A stretch of 64,000 nt of DNA from Marinobacter sp. LA51 (GCF_030297175.1 NZ_AP028070.1:2976001-3040000), one strand, 5' to 3'. Positions 1 to 7,632 are shown, numbered from the stretch's first letter. The notes: generated by a model from the letters alone, not told the origin. A program made the numbers and translations.

Positions 1-646
1 TGATGTCGGAGACGATGGCTTGCCAGTTGGAGTGACCAAACGGCGTGTAGTTGATCATGATGTCGTCGGCGGCCACGCCCTTATCCTTGAGGTAGGTCTC
101 GAGGATTTTGTTGGTGGTGCGCGGGTAGACGTAGTCGGTGCCTGCCAGAACCCAGCGCTCAACGCCGATGTCGTTCATCAGGTAGTCCACCGCCGGAATC
201 GCTTGCTGGTTGGGCGCGGCACCGGTGTAGAACACGTTCTCGGAGGATTCTTCACCTTCGTACTGCACCGGATAGAACAGCAGGCCGTTCAGCTCTTCCA
301 CCACCGGCAGTACGGACTTACGGGAAACCGAGGTCCAGTTGCCGAAGATTACGTCTACTTCTTCTTTCGCAAGCAGCTCGCGGGCTTTCTCGGCAAACAG
401 CGGCCAGTTGGAGGCGGGGTCCACAACCACCGGCTCAAGCTGACGGCCCAGAACACCGCCGGCCTCGTTCTGCTTTTCAATCAGCATCAGCATGGTGTCT
501 TTCAGGGTGGATTCACTGATCGCCATAGTGCCGGACAAAGAGTGCAGGATGCCGACTTTGATGGGGTCTTCGGCGGCCAGGGAGTTGAAAGAGATGGAAA
601 GCGCCAGTGCAGAGAGGCCCAGTTTCACGTGTTTTTTGATGCTCAT
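1..646 (-). CDS. urtA: Urea ABC transporter substrate-binding protein UrtA (5' part, runs off the left edge)
   Basis: Reading the minus strand from the ATG at 644-646 gives [17 protein letters not shown] followed by SFNSLAA and mature [20 protein letters not shown]. The N-terminus is a typical Sec signal peptide, so the protein is expected in the periplasm. The mature sequence has the Leu/Ile/Val-type binding fold start and UrtA/FmdD hallmarks ([47 protein letters not shown]). UrtA captures urea or short amides for the UrtBCDE ABC transporter. About 215 codons are present, roughly half of a normal UrtA. The ribosome site AAGGATG lies just upstream. A sigma-54-like promoter and NtrC-type sites lie further upstream, which fits nitrogen control. 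The rest of the operon would be outside the window. Confidence 0.93.
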   Translation of the reverse strand, partial: MSIKKHVKLGLSALALSISFNSLAAEDPIKVGILHSLSGTMAISESTLKDTMLMLIEKQNEAGGVLGRQLEPVVVDPASNWPLFAEKARELLAKEEVDVIFGNWTSVSRKSVLPVVEELNGLLFYPVQYEGEESSENVFYTGAAPNQQAIPAVDYLMNDIGVERWVLAGTDYVYPRTTNKILETYLKDKGVAADDIMINYTPFGHSNWQAIVSDI

Positions 647-705
647 TTCGTCATCCTTTTCGTTTTTAGGGAGGTTGTGCAATTCGTCTGAAGCACCTCC
701 TGCTC

Positions 706-721
706 TGCATTAGTCGTTCCA
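706..721 (-). promoter_or_regulatory. Candidate sigma-54 promoter of urtA
   Basis: On the minus strand this reads TGGAACGACTAATGCA, against the RpoN consensus TGGCACGNNNNTTGCA. The GG and GC doublets have the required 10-base spacing and only two consensus positions differ. The start point would be near 696, giving a leader of about 50 bases before the urtA ATG. NtrC-like sites upstream support the call. This is a pattern match by eye. Confidence 0.65.
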
Positions 722-830
722 GCACCAAAATAATCCAATTATTTTCAGTTAGTTAGCGCTAAACCCAAGACTCTCATCAGCACTTTTGCCCCATCAAAAC
801 GCACCAAAACCTATACCTGCGGTGCACGTT

Positions 831-848
831 CGCACGTTGCTGGTGCAC
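831..848. promoter_or_regulatory. NtrC-type binding site 1
   Basis: The site contains GCAC-GTTGCT-GGTGC (832-846), matching the enteric NtrC core GCAC-N6-GGTGC exactly in the half-sites and spacing. It lies about 110 to 140 bases upstream of the sigma-54-like promoter, the usual distance for an enhancer-binding protein. Confidence 0.6.
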
Positions 849-986
849 AAGCCTTCGGTCATAGCTTTCCCATCCATTAAATATCAATGACTTGTAAAAT
901 TTCGAGGGAAGGGAATGGCAGGTTTCAGGCATAAATAGCATGCTTCTTATTGTGCGCTGGCCTGTCCTGCTTGCCCAGCATTGGTG

Positions 987-1003
987 CGCACAATGCTGGT
1001 GCT
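987..1003. promoter_or_regulatory. NtrC-type binding site 2
   Basis: GCAC-AATGCT-GGTGC at 988-1002 has the same half-sites and N6 spacing as the site at 832-846. It lies about 270 bases upstream of the urtA promoter and about 105 bases upstream of the predicted start of the GGA-rich RNA, so it could serve either transcription unit. Confidence 0.5.
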
Positions 1004-1108
1004 CTCTGGCATCCGATAAGCAGCACTTACACCGCCGTAGGAGATGTCTCACACGCTCTGGCGCGATTGTCCGGTTTTGCCAAAATGTGTCGTCGATAGA
1101 ATCGTATC

Positions 1109-1302
1109 TGTCAGGGATGACAAGCCAGCAAGGATCGTTGGCTCAAGGACGATAACTCCAGGGATTTGGAGTTGCCCTAAGGATCAGGGGCTTGCAGGGA
1201 AGATCGCAAGGATGAAGTGCTCAGGATGAGCACATGGCCTGAAGGATCAGGCGAGGGTCAGCCACGGAAAACGGGACCACAAGGAGTGTGGTCCTGTCCG
1301 TG
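1109..1302 (+). ncRNA. CsrB/RsmZ-family regulatory RNA (CsrA/RsmA sponge)
   Basis: This stretch folds by eye into consecutive hairpins with GGA in the loop, the signature of RNAs that sequester CsrA/RsmA. Stems: TGTCA/TGACA (1109-1122, loop GGGA); GCCAGC/GTTGGC (1124-1142, loop AAGGATC); AACTCC/GGAGTT (1154-1173, loop AGGGATTT); CCCT/AGGG (1175-1189, loop AAGGATC); CTTGC/GCAAG (1191-1210); GTGCTCA/TGAGCAC (1217-1233, loop GGA); GCCTGA/TCAGGC (1237-1252, loop AGGA); and CACGGA/TCCGTG enclosing GGACCAC/GTGGTCC (1263-1302, loop AAGGAGT). Unpaired AAGGA motifs lie between. About a dozen GGA triplets occur in under 200 bases. A -10-like TAGAAT is at 1097-1102. I see no U-tract after the last stem, so the 3' end is uncertain. 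Confidence 0.85.
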
Positions 1303-1373
1303 CATTCGTTCCGGCTGTTTGCGTCCCGACAACACTAAAAAGACGACAACTCAGCATCAGGAACTCACTTTCG

Positions 1374-1643
1374 ATGAAACGCACTCCTTTTTTTGCCACT
1401 CTCGTACTGCTGTTCAGCCTGGTTACCGGATTTGCTCACGCTGAACCGGCCGCCATCAATATCAACACTGCCGATGTTGCCACGCTGGCCGAACTGACCG
1501 GTGTTGGCCAGAGCAAGGCCGAAGCCATTGTGGCCTACCGCGAAGCCAATGGTCCTTTCAGCGCGCCGCAGGATCTGGCCAATGTGAAAGGTATTGGCGA
1601 ACGCACCGTTGAAAAGAACGCAGCACGCCTGGCCGTGAAATAA
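1374..1643 (+). CDS. ComEA-like helix-hairpin-helix DNA-binding protein
   Basis: This 89-residue secreted protein has an N-terminal signal peptide (MKRTPFFATLVLLFSLVTGFAHA, residues 1-23) and a ComEA-type helix-hairpin-helix pair. The key segments are ININTADVATLAELTGVGQSKAEAIVAYR and DLANVKGIGERTVEKNAARL, described here only by their GVG and GIG hairpins. ComEA family proteins bind double-stranded DNA in the periplasm during natural transformation. Such short single-domain forms are common in gammaproteobacteria, where they may act in DNA uptake or have other roles. An AGGAAC ribosome site precedes the ATG. The gene stands alone between the GGA-rich RNA and the lut operon. Confidence 0.88.
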   Translation: MKRTPFFATLVLLFSLVTGFAHAEPAAININTADVATLAELTGVGQSKAEAIVAYREANGPFSAPQDLANVKGIGERTVEKNAARLAVK

Positions 1644-1731
1644 TCTGCTCCGTGGGCGGCGGCACCCGCCGCTGCCTACGTACTACTACCTACCTAAAAG
1701 TCGTCTGGCATCAGCGGTTCCCGATTCCTAT

Positions 1732-1756
1732 CATTAGTGGAACAACAACACTAATG
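1732..1756. promoter_or_regulatory. Perfect inverted repeat overlapping the lutA start codon
   Basis: CATTAGTG (1732-1739) and CACTAATG (1749-1756) form a perfect 8-base inverted repeat with a 9-base spacer, and the final ATG is the preferred lutA start codon. It could be an operator for a lactate-responsive repressor or an mRNA hairpin that hides the start. If translation begins at 1775 instead, the repeat is simply upstream. Function is inferred only. Confidence 0.45.
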
Positions 1757-2554
1757 AGCGTGAGCATCGGCGTCATGGCTGACCCTATTAAGCTTTACCC
1801 CTCGAAACCCTCCAAAGTGTATTTCTTCGGTACCTGCCTGGTGGACATGTTTTACCCGGACGCGGGCATGGCGGGCATTCAGCTGCTCGAGCGCGAAGGC
1901 ATTGAGGTGATTTTCCCGCAGGACCAGACCTGTTGCGGCCAACCGGCCTTCACCTCCGGCTACCACGACGAAGCCCGCGCTGTCGCCAGGGCCCAGCTGG
2001 GTCTGTTTCCCGAGGACTACCCCATTGTGGTGCCCTCCGGCTCCTGCGGCGGCATGATGCGCAAGCACTACCCGGACCTGTTCAAGGGCACTGAGGACGA
2101 AGTTCGGGCCGCGGAAGTGGCCGGCCGGATCTGGGAACTCACCGATTTCCTGCTCAACGTTTGCCATATCAAGCTCAAAGATGCGGGCGAGCCCACCACC
2201 GTGGCCATGCACACTTCCTGTTCTGCACGCCGGGAAATGGGCGTGGCCGAAGTGGGGCCGAAACTGCTGGGCCAACTCGATAACGTCAACCTGGTTGAGC
2301 AGGTTCGCGCAGAGGAATGCTGCGGGTTTGGCGGCACCTTTGCCATCCGGCACCCCGAGATTTCTAGCGCCATGGTGAGCGAAAAAGTGGACGCCCTGGT
2401 GGACACCGGCGCCAGGGAGTTTGTCACCACCGATTGCGGCTGCCTGATGAACATTCATGGCTATGCGGAGAAAAACCAGAAGGCCATGTCCGGCCAGCAC
2501 ATTCTCAGTTTCCTGTGGGACCGCACCGGCGGCGATAAGGGAGAGCGGTCATGA
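1754..2554 (+). CDS. lutA: L-lactate utilization protein LutA (CCG-domain Fe-S oxidoreductase subunit)
   Basis: LutA is one of three subunits of the LutABC complex that oxidises L-lactate to pyruvate in the cytoplasm. The protein has two cysteine-rich CCG domains typical of heterodisulfide-reductase-like subunits: DQTCCGQPAF and SGSCGGMM in the first half, EECCGFGG and TTDCGC in the second, plus CSARREMG. From the ATG at 1754 it is 266 residues, near family length. An alternative ATG at 1775 (MADPIKLYPSKPSKV) is equally plausible because neither has a strong ribosome site. The stop overlaps lutB by four bases (ATGA). Confidence 0.9.
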   Translation: MSVSIGVMADPIKLYPSKPSKVYFFGTCLVDMFYPDAGMAGIQLLEREGIEVIFPQDQTCCGQPAFTSGYHDEARAVARAQLGLFPEDYPIVVPSGSCGGMMRKHYPDLFKGTEDEVRAAEVAGRIWELTDFLLNVCHIKLKDAGEPTTVAMHTSCSARREMGVAEVGPKLLGQLDNVNLVEQVRAEECCGFGGTFAIRHPEISSAMVSEKVDALVDTGAREFVTTDCGCLMNIHGYAEKNQKAMSGQHILSFLWDRTGGDKGERS

Positions 2555-3990
2555 GCGACACCGCCCGGCACTCACCTCACCACGTTGATGTAAAAGAGTT
2601 CCACCCACGGGCCCACGAAGCGTTGCACAACCCGCAGATTCGCCAGAACTTCCGCAAGGCGATGGACGGGCTGATGACCAAGCGCAAGAGCGCCTTTGAA
2701 GGTTGGGATCTGGAAACCCTGCGTGATCTCGGTGCCAACGTGCGCATGCGCGCCCTGGCCAATCTGCCCGACCTGCTCGAGCAGCTGGAGCAGAAGCTGA
2801 CCGAGAACAGTATCAAGGTGCACTGGGCCGTGGACGGTGACGAGGCCTGCCGCATTGTGCGCGATATCTGCAAGGCGCGGGATGCCAAGACAGTGATTAA
2901 GGGCAAGTCGATGGTGTCTGAGGAAATGGAACTGAACCATTACCTCAAGGAACAGGGCATCGAAGCCCTTGAATCCGATTTGGGCGAGTACATTGTGCAG
3001 CTGGCCGAGGAAACGCCCTCTCACATCATCATGCCAGCGATCCACAAGAACACCGGTGAGATCTCCAAGCTGTTGCACGAGAAAACCGGCACCGACCTGT
3101 CGAATGATGTGGAATACCTGACCGCCGCTGCTCGCCTGCAGCTGCGCGAGAAATTCATGAACGCCGATGTCGGCGTGTCCGGGGTGAACTTTGCCGTGGC
3201 CGAAACCGGCACCCTGTGCCTGGTGGAAAACGAAGGCAATGGCCGCATGACCACCACCGTGCCAAAGTGCCACATTGCGGTTACGGGTATCGAAAAAGTG
3301 GTGCCGAACCTTGAGGATGTCTCTGCCCTGCTCGCCCTGCTGACCCGCTCTGCCACCGGCCAGCACATCACAACCTACTTCAACATGATCTCCGGGCCCC
3401 GCAAGGCCGAAGAGCTGGACGGCCCGGAAGAAGTGCACGTGGTACTGGTGGACAATGGCCGGTCGTCGATTTATCAGGACGATGAACTGCTGGACACCCT
3501 GCGTTGCATCCGCTGCGGCGCCTGCATGAATCATTGCCCGGTGTATACCCGCGTTGGCGGCCACACCTACGGCACCACCTACCCCGGCCCGATCGGCAAG
3601 ATTCTGATGCCGCACCTGATTGGCCTGGACGAAGGCCGACACCTACCCAGCGCCTCCAGCCTGTGTGGTGCCTGCGGCGAAGTATGCCCGGTGAAGATCC
3701 CGATCCCCGATCTGCTGGTGCGCCTGCGCCAGGAATCGGTGGATGGCGACAAACTGCACCCAGCCAAGGTTCGTGGTCACGGCGCCAAGCGCAATGCGGT
3801 GGAAGCCATGATCTGGAAAGGCTGGAGCTGGATGCACGCGCACCCCGGCGCCTATCGGTTTGGCACTAACCTGGCCGCGCGCTTTCGCATGCTGCAGCCC
3901 GGCAAGATGGGCAGCTGGACCCAGTTCCGCACCTCGCCCAAGCTAGCGCCCAAAACCCTCCACGAACAGCTCAAGGAGCGCGGCCAGTGA
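2551..3990 (+). CDS. lutB: L-lactate utilization iron-sulfur protein LutB
   Basis: LutB is the large iron-sulfur subunit of the LutABC lactate dehydrogenase complex. The 479-residue protein has an N-terminal LUD (DUF162) domain (about residues 60-300, with GVNFAVAETGTLCLVENEGN) followed by two 4Fe-4S motifs, C319-x2-C322-x2-C325-x3-C329 and C372-x2-C375-x3-C379. A C-terminal LutB extension rich in Trp and Lys follows. It is translationally coupled to lutA and lutC by four-base ATGA overlaps, indicating one operon and likely fixed stoichiometry. Length and motif order are normal for the family. Confidence 0.95.
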   Translation: MSDTARHSPHHVDVKEFHPRAHEALHNPQIRQNFRKAMDGLMTKRKSAFEGWDLETLRDLGANVRMRALANLPDLLEQLEQKLTENSIKVHWAVDGDEACRIVRDICKARDAKTVIKGKSMVSEEMELNHYLKEQGIEALESDLGEYIVQLAEETPSHIIMPAIHKNTGEISKLLHEKTGTDLSNDVEYLTAAARLQLREKFMNADVGVSGVNFAVAETGTLCLVENEGNGRMTTTVPKCHIAVTGIEKVVPNLEDVSALLALLTRSATGQHITTYFNMISGPRKAEELDGPEEVHVVLVDNGRSSIYQDDELLDTLRCIRCGACMNHCPVYTRVGGHTYGTTYPGPIGKILMPHLIGLDEGRHLPSASSLCGACGEVCPVKIPIPDLLVRLRQESVDGDKLHPAKVRGHGAKRNAVEAMIWKGWSWMHAHPGAYRFGTNLAARFRMLQPGKMGSWTQFRTSPKLAPKTLHEQLKERGQ

Positions 3991-4646
3991 GTTCTCGCGA
4001 CACCATTCTGCAGCGCCTGCGCAACCGGACTGGCGGCGAGCTGACCGCCCCGGAGTGCGATTTTTCCGTGCTGAAACGACCGGACTGGTCAACCACCGAA
4101 AGGATTGCCCTGTTCGAGAAAATGATCGAATCCGTTCACGGCGAGGTGCACCACTGCACCGAGGACAGCTGGGTAGACCGGCTTGCAGAAATACTCGGCA
4201 CTCGCGGCGCTCGCAATCTGCTAATACCCAAGGAGCATGAGATCGGCGTAAAACTCCGCTCCGCCACCCTCGGGCGGGAAGACCTGCCCCACCTGCTGAT
4301 TTACGACGAGCCCATCGAAAGCTGGCAGTCGGTTCTGTTCAATGACGTGGATGCCAGCATCACCTCCACCCGGGGCGGCATCGCCGAAACCGGCTCGCTG
4401 ATTCTATGGCCGAACTCGGACGAACCCCGGCTGATGAGCCTGGTGGCTCCAATTCACATAGCGGTGCTGTTTGCCAGCGAGCTGTACACCACTTTCCACG
4501 AGGCCATGCAGGTCCAGAACTGGAAAGCTGGCATGCCCACCAATGCCCTGCTAATCTCCGGGCCATCCAAAACGGCGGACATTGAGCAAACCCTTGCTTA
4601 CGGTGTCCACGGTCCCAAAGAGCTGATTGTGTTGATTATTGAATGA
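3987..4646 (+). CDS. lutC: Lactate utilization protein LutC (LUD domain)
   Basis: This 219-residue protein is a single LUD (DUF162) domain, the third component of the LutABC complex. The conserved stretch ASITSTRGGIAETGSLILW is the family core, followed by LVAPIHIAVLFASELY. It starts inside the lutB stop (ATGA-type overlap) and ends overlapping the next gene the same way. No cofactor-binding cysteines are visible, as usual for LutC. The family assignment is secure; the exact biochemical role of LutC is poorly defined in general. Confidence 0.93.
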   Translation: MSSRDTILQRLRNRTGGELTAPECDFSVLKRPDWSTTERIALFEKMIESVHGEVHHCTEDSWVDRLAEILGTRGARNLLIPKEHEIGVKLRSATLGREDLPHLLIYDEPIESWQSVLFNDVDASITSTRGGIAETGSLILWPNSDEPRLMSLVAPIHIAVLFASELYTTFHEAMQVQNWKAGMPTNALLISGPSKTADIEQTLAYGVHGPKELIVLIIE

Positions 4647-5605
4647 TTCGAGGCGCTCTACTGATCGCCCTGGCAGCCCTGCTCTGGGCGACCACGGGCA
4701 TTGTCGCAAAATTCCTGTTTACCGGTACCGAGCTGGAAGCCATAACTCTGGGCTTCCTTCGGTTGGCTGTCGCCTTGCCGTTTTTCTGGCTGCTGATGCG
4801 CCGGGAACAGCGGCAACTGGAACGCGCCAACCCCGGAGCCCGGGTGCCGGGCAGCTCCCTGCGTCACCTGGGCAAGAAAGCCCTGATCCCGCTGGCTGCA
4901 CTGGGCCTGTTCCAGGCGTTCTACCAGGGCAGCTACCTGCTGGCCGTTGATCTCACCGGTGCCGGCATCGCCACCCTGATTGCCCTGTGCCTTCCGCCGG
5001 TATTCGTTGCCTTGCTGGCCGCGCCACTGCTCGGCGAAAAACCGGGGCTGCTGACTGTACTGTCTCTGGTCGCCGCCATCTTCGGTACCTCTATGCTGGT
5101 ACTGAGCGACATGGACACCGCGGGCACCTTGCGCCTCGCTGGCATTTTGATCGCGCTTTTTGCCGCGCTGGTTTACACAGGTTTTACCCTGACCAGCCGC
5201 TACAGCTCTACAGGTACACCGGTGTTCACAACCGCGTTCATCTGCTTTTTCACCGCGGCCCTGATCCTGTTTCCAGTGGTGTGGCTGTCCGGCGGCTTCG
5301 AAGGCCTGGACACCCTGGCGTTTCATCAGTGGCTGATGGTGGTGTACGTGGGTGTGGTGCCCACCTGCATCGGCTACGTGAGTTTCTTCGCAGGCATGCA
5401 AACCACGCCTGCAACACTGTCCAGCATCATCGTGACCCTGGAACCATTGTTCGTGGCGTTGTTGGCGTGGGTGTTTCTGGGCGAGATTCTGGGCCCCATC
5501 GGCATTGCCGGGGCGTTCATTTTGACGGCAGCGGTGATCGTGGCATCCCGCTACGGAGGAAAAGCCGGCACCGACACCAAGAAAGGTGCCGATACCGCAG
5601 GCTGA
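4643..5605 (+). CDS. EamA/DMT-family transporter coupled to lutC
   Basis: This 320-residue integral membrane protein has ten predicted hydrophobic segments and the internal EamA duplication typical of the drug/metabolite transporter superfamily (RGALLIALAALLWATTG at the start of repeat 1; second repeat from about residue 165, ending LEPLFVALLAWVFLGE). Its ATG overlaps the lutC stop, so it is translated from the lut mRNA. The substrate cannot be read from sequence; the context suggests a lactate-related or pyruvate-related metabolite, which is inference. It ends only six bases before the convergent gloA stop. Confidence 0.88.
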   Translation: MIRGALLIALAALLWATTGIVAKFLFTGTELEAITLGFLRLAVALPFFWLLMRREQRQLERANPGARVPGSSLRHLGKKALIPLAALGLFQAFYQGSYLLAVDLTGAGIATLIALCLPPVFVALLAAPLLGEKPGLLTVLSLVAAIFGTSMLVLSDMDTAGTLRLAGILIALFAALVYTGFTLTSRYSSTGTPVFTTAFICFFTAALILFPVVWLSGGFEGLDTLAFHQWLMVVYVGVVPTCIGYVSFFAGMQTTPATLSSIIVTLEPLFVALLAWVFLGEILGPIGIAGAFILTAAVIVASRYGGKAGTDTKKGADTAG

Positions 5606-5611
5606 CGGGTA

Positions 5612-6160
5612 TCAGCCGTTTTTGCTTTGCTTCTGCATCATGTCCGGCTGCAGGATTTCAATCCAGTAGCCGTCCGGGTCTTTGATAAAGGCCAGTCCCT
5701 TCATCTTGCCGTCGTCCGGCTTCTTCACAAACTCTACGCCGAGGTGTTCGAAACGCTCACAGGCGGAGTACACGTCGGGCACAGCGATTCCAATATGACC
5801 AAAGCCCTGAGGCTGGTCGTTGCCATTGTGGTAGGCGAAATCATTGTCGTCCTCGGTGCCCCAGTTGTGGGTCAGCTCGAGCATGGCTTCGCGACCAAAG
5901 GTAAAGGTCGTCCGATAAGCGTCGTCGGACGGCACCTGATTGGCCTGGCGGTCATCCAGGTAGCCCAGGAAATACAGGCTGAATTTCATCTCCGGGAAGT
6001 CCAGCTTGCGAACCAGGCGCATGCCCATTACACGGGTGTAGAAATCCATGGAGCGCTCTGGGTCTTTGATGCGCATCATGGTCTGGTTGAAGACGTAGCC
6101 TTCGGTTTCCGGTACGGGATCCTCATATAGGCCGGCGGCCTGTTCGAAATGCTTGGGCAT
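5612..6160 (-). CDS. gloA: Lactoylglutathione lyase (glyoxalase I)
   Basis: Glyoxalase I converts the methylglyoxal-glutathione hemithioacetal to S-lactoylglutathione in the cytoplasm. The 182-residue protein carries the expected metal ligands at Q26 ([12 protein letters not shown]), E95 ([11 protein letters not shown]), H122 (GFGHIGIAV) and E168 (GYWIEIL). This is the long, roughly 180-residue eukaryote-like form also found in pseudomonads, often Zn-dependent. It begins at ATG 6158-6160 behind an AAGGGA ribosome site. It is convergent with the lut operon, and its product (after GloB) is D-lactate, although LutABC is normally L-specific. Confidence 0.95.
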   Translation of the reverse strand: MPKHFEQAAGLYEDPVPETEGYVFNQTMMRIKDPERSMDFYTRVMGMRLVRKLDFPEMKFSLYFLGYLDDRQANQVPSDDAYRTTFTFGREAMLELTHNWGTEDDNDFAYHNGNDQPQGFGHIGIAVPDVYSACERFEHLGVEFVKKPDDGKMKGLAFIKDPDGYWIEILQPDMMQKQSKNG

Positions 6161-6228
6161 GGTATTTCCCTTCGTTATTCGCAGGATTCAAAGCATATAC
6201 CTGCGTGCGTTTCAAAGGGATTTCAAGG

Positions 6229-6244
6229 GGGGCCGCCCGGCCCC
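6229..6244 (-). terminator. Possible weak terminator hairpin downstream of alkB
   Basis: GGGGCC-GCCC-GGCCCC forms a GC-rich stem 22 bases after the alkB stop. There is no clear U-tract in the minus direction, so this may be a weak or Rho-assisted terminator. Confidence 0.35.
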
Positions 6245-6265
6245 TAATCAATCGAATCGAACGAA

Positions 6266-7405
6266 TCAAGAAGCCAACTGATGCTCCTCCCCCCGATAAT
6301 AAGCCTCAACACGGGGGTTCATGATGCGCTTCCACAGCGGCGGGATGGTGGCCAGGACGATCATGGCGGCGTAGCCGGCCGGCAACTGCGGGGCGATGTC
6401 GTGGTGGCGCAGTACCTGGTAGCGGCGTTTGGCGTAGGCGTGGTGGTCGCTGTGGCGCTGAAGGTGGAACAGGAACACGTTGGTGAGGAAGTAATTGCTG
6501 TTCCAGCTGTGCTCAGGCGCGGTGCGTTCGTAGCGGCCATTGTCCAGCTTGCGGCGGTGCAGACCGTAGTGTTCCAGGTAGTTGACGATTTCCAGCAGGG
6601 TGAAGGCGATGAAGCTCTGGACCAGGAAGAAAGCGGCACCCAGCCAGCCGAAGGCGACAGTGAAAGCAATGAATACCAGGGCACTGATGCTGTACCACCA
6701 GATCAATTCGTTGCGCCAGCTGAAGGCTTTTTCGCCTTTGCGCTCCAGGCGCTGGGCTTCCAGTTTCCAGGCATTCAGGAAATTACGCAGGTAGGCCTGA
6801 GGCAGAAAGTTGTACAGGGACTGGTTGTAGCGAGAAGACGAGGCATCGCCCGGCGTGGATACATGCACATGGTGGCCGCGCAAGTGCTCCACTTTGAAGC
6901 CCGCATAGCAGACCAGGGAAAGCAGGAAGCCGCCGGCTCGGGTTTCCAGTTTGCCGTCTTTGTGGATCAGTTCGTGGGCGACGTTGATGCCTAGGCCGCC
7001 GACAATACCAATGGAAATCACCCAGCCGATGCCCCCGATAGCATTGAACTGGCCCGAGGCCAACTCCAGCATGCTCCACACCAGCAGCACCGCGTATCCG
7101 ACCACCCACCCGAGCGTGATTACCCGATAGAAGGCTTCGCTGTTCATCTTCGGCACGTCCACCTCTTCATCGGGGTTCAGGGCGTCTTTTCCCAAGAGCA
7201 GGTCCAGCACCGGGATGATCCCGAACACCACCACCGGTACGCCCCAGGCAAACAGGTTCTCCAGGCTGGTGGCCTGCCCGGCCGCCAGCAGCAAAGGTGG
7301 TAACGCCAGCGGGAGCATGGCGATCAGGTAGCTGTACTTCTTCAGGGTTAGCAGGATTCTTCGGCGGGTAGCCTCTCGGCTGATCGATAGGTGGCTGGTA
7401 TTCAT
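6266..7405 (-). CDS. alkB: Alkane 1-monooxygenase AlkB
   Basis: AlkB is the inner-membrane non-haem di-iron hydroxylase that converts medium-chain n-alkanes to 1-alkanols, fed by rubredoxin. The 379-residue protein shows all diagnostic histidine boxes: H144-E-L-I-H148, EHLRGHH (173-179), the AlkB-specific NYLEHYGLH (275-283) and LQRHSDHH (315-322). Hydrophobic segments lie between about residues 25-70, 95-145 and 235-272. It is divergent from a GntR-family regulator, an arrangement I recall for Alcanivorax alkB2. No rubredoxin gene is in the window. A consensus GntR operator lies across the predicted promoter. Confidence 0.97.
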   Translation of the reverse strand: MNTSHLSISREATRRRILLTLKKYSYLIAMLPLALPPLLLAAGQATSLENLFAWGVPVVVFGIIPVLDLLLGKDALNPDEEVDVPKMNSEAFYRVITLGWVVGYAVLLVWSMLELASGQFNAIGGIGWVISIGIVGGLGINVAHELIHKDGKLETRAGGFLLSLVCYAGFKVEHLRGHHVHVSTPGDASSSRYNQSLYNFLPQAYLRNFLNAWKLEAQRLERKGEKAFSWRNELIWWYSISALVFIAFTVAFGWLGAAFFLVQSFIAFTLLEIVNYLEHYGLHRRKLDNGRYERTAPEHSWNSNYFLTNVFLFHLQRHSDHHAYAKRRYQVLRHHDIAPQLPAGYAAMIVLATIPPLWKRIMNPRVEAYYRGEEHQLAS

Positions 7406-7464
7406 TGTGCACTCTCCTTCGACTGTTTTCGTGGCGACGGGTCATTCGCCTCTTGTTTTATGCA

Positions 7465-7493
7465 TTATTGTCCTACAATACATCAGTCGTCAA
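7465..7493 (-). promoter_or_regulatory. Predicted alkB promoter
   Basis: Minus strand -35 TTGACG (7488-7493), 17-base spacer, -10 CAATAA (7465-7470). Transcription would start near 7458, leaving a leader of about 50 bases. The FadR-type operator at 7466-7480 covers the -10 and spacer, which suggests repression. Confidence 0.55.
7466..7480. promoter_or_regulatory. FadR/GntR-type operator in the alkB-gntR gap
   Basis: TATTGT-CCT-ACAATA is a perfect 6-3-6 palindrome containing TTGTCCTACAA, an exact match to the FCD/FadR-subfamily consensus TNGTNNNACNA. It lies between the divergent alkB and gntR genes, so the adjacent regulator is the obvious candidate ligand-responsive binder. Confidence 0.75.
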
Positions 7494-7632
7494 TTCGTTT
7501 CCGTCCATTTCTTGATCACGCCCACGAAAGCCCAGCCGGATCAGGGGCTTGTGGCTTTTGTGACAGGAGGCTGTGGTAGACTCACCCACACCGATGTCCC
7601 CTTTTCTGAACGCACCTTGCTAGAGAGCCGTT

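Larger units (their letters stand above)
647..1108. other. Intergenic control region between urtA and the GGA-rich RNA
   Basis: No convincing protein gene is visible; the reading frames here have no ribosome site or family resemblance. The region holds the sigma-54-like urtA promoter, two NtrC-type sites, a 10-base palindrome TTAGCGCTAA at 753-762, and on the plus strand a possible -10 (TAGAAT, 1097-1102) for the RNA. An imperfect GacA/UvrY-like dyad, GATAAG-N5-CTTACA, is at 1015-1031. It has one base less spacing than the usual N6, so it is only tentative. Confidence 0.6.

Noticed and set aside
1013..1031. GacA/UvrY activation box upstream of the GGA-rich RNA
   Set aside because: GATAAG-N5-CTTACA is off-consensus in one half and has five instead of six spacer bases; kept only as a tentative note.
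777..1052. Open reading frames on both strands between urtA and comEA
   Set aside because: No ribosome sites, no recognisable domains, and they overlap regulatory dyads and the structured RNA.
1263..1330. Rho-independent terminator for the GGA-rich RNA
   Set aside because: The last stem is strong but is followed by CATTCGTTCC, not a T-run; the 3' end is left open.
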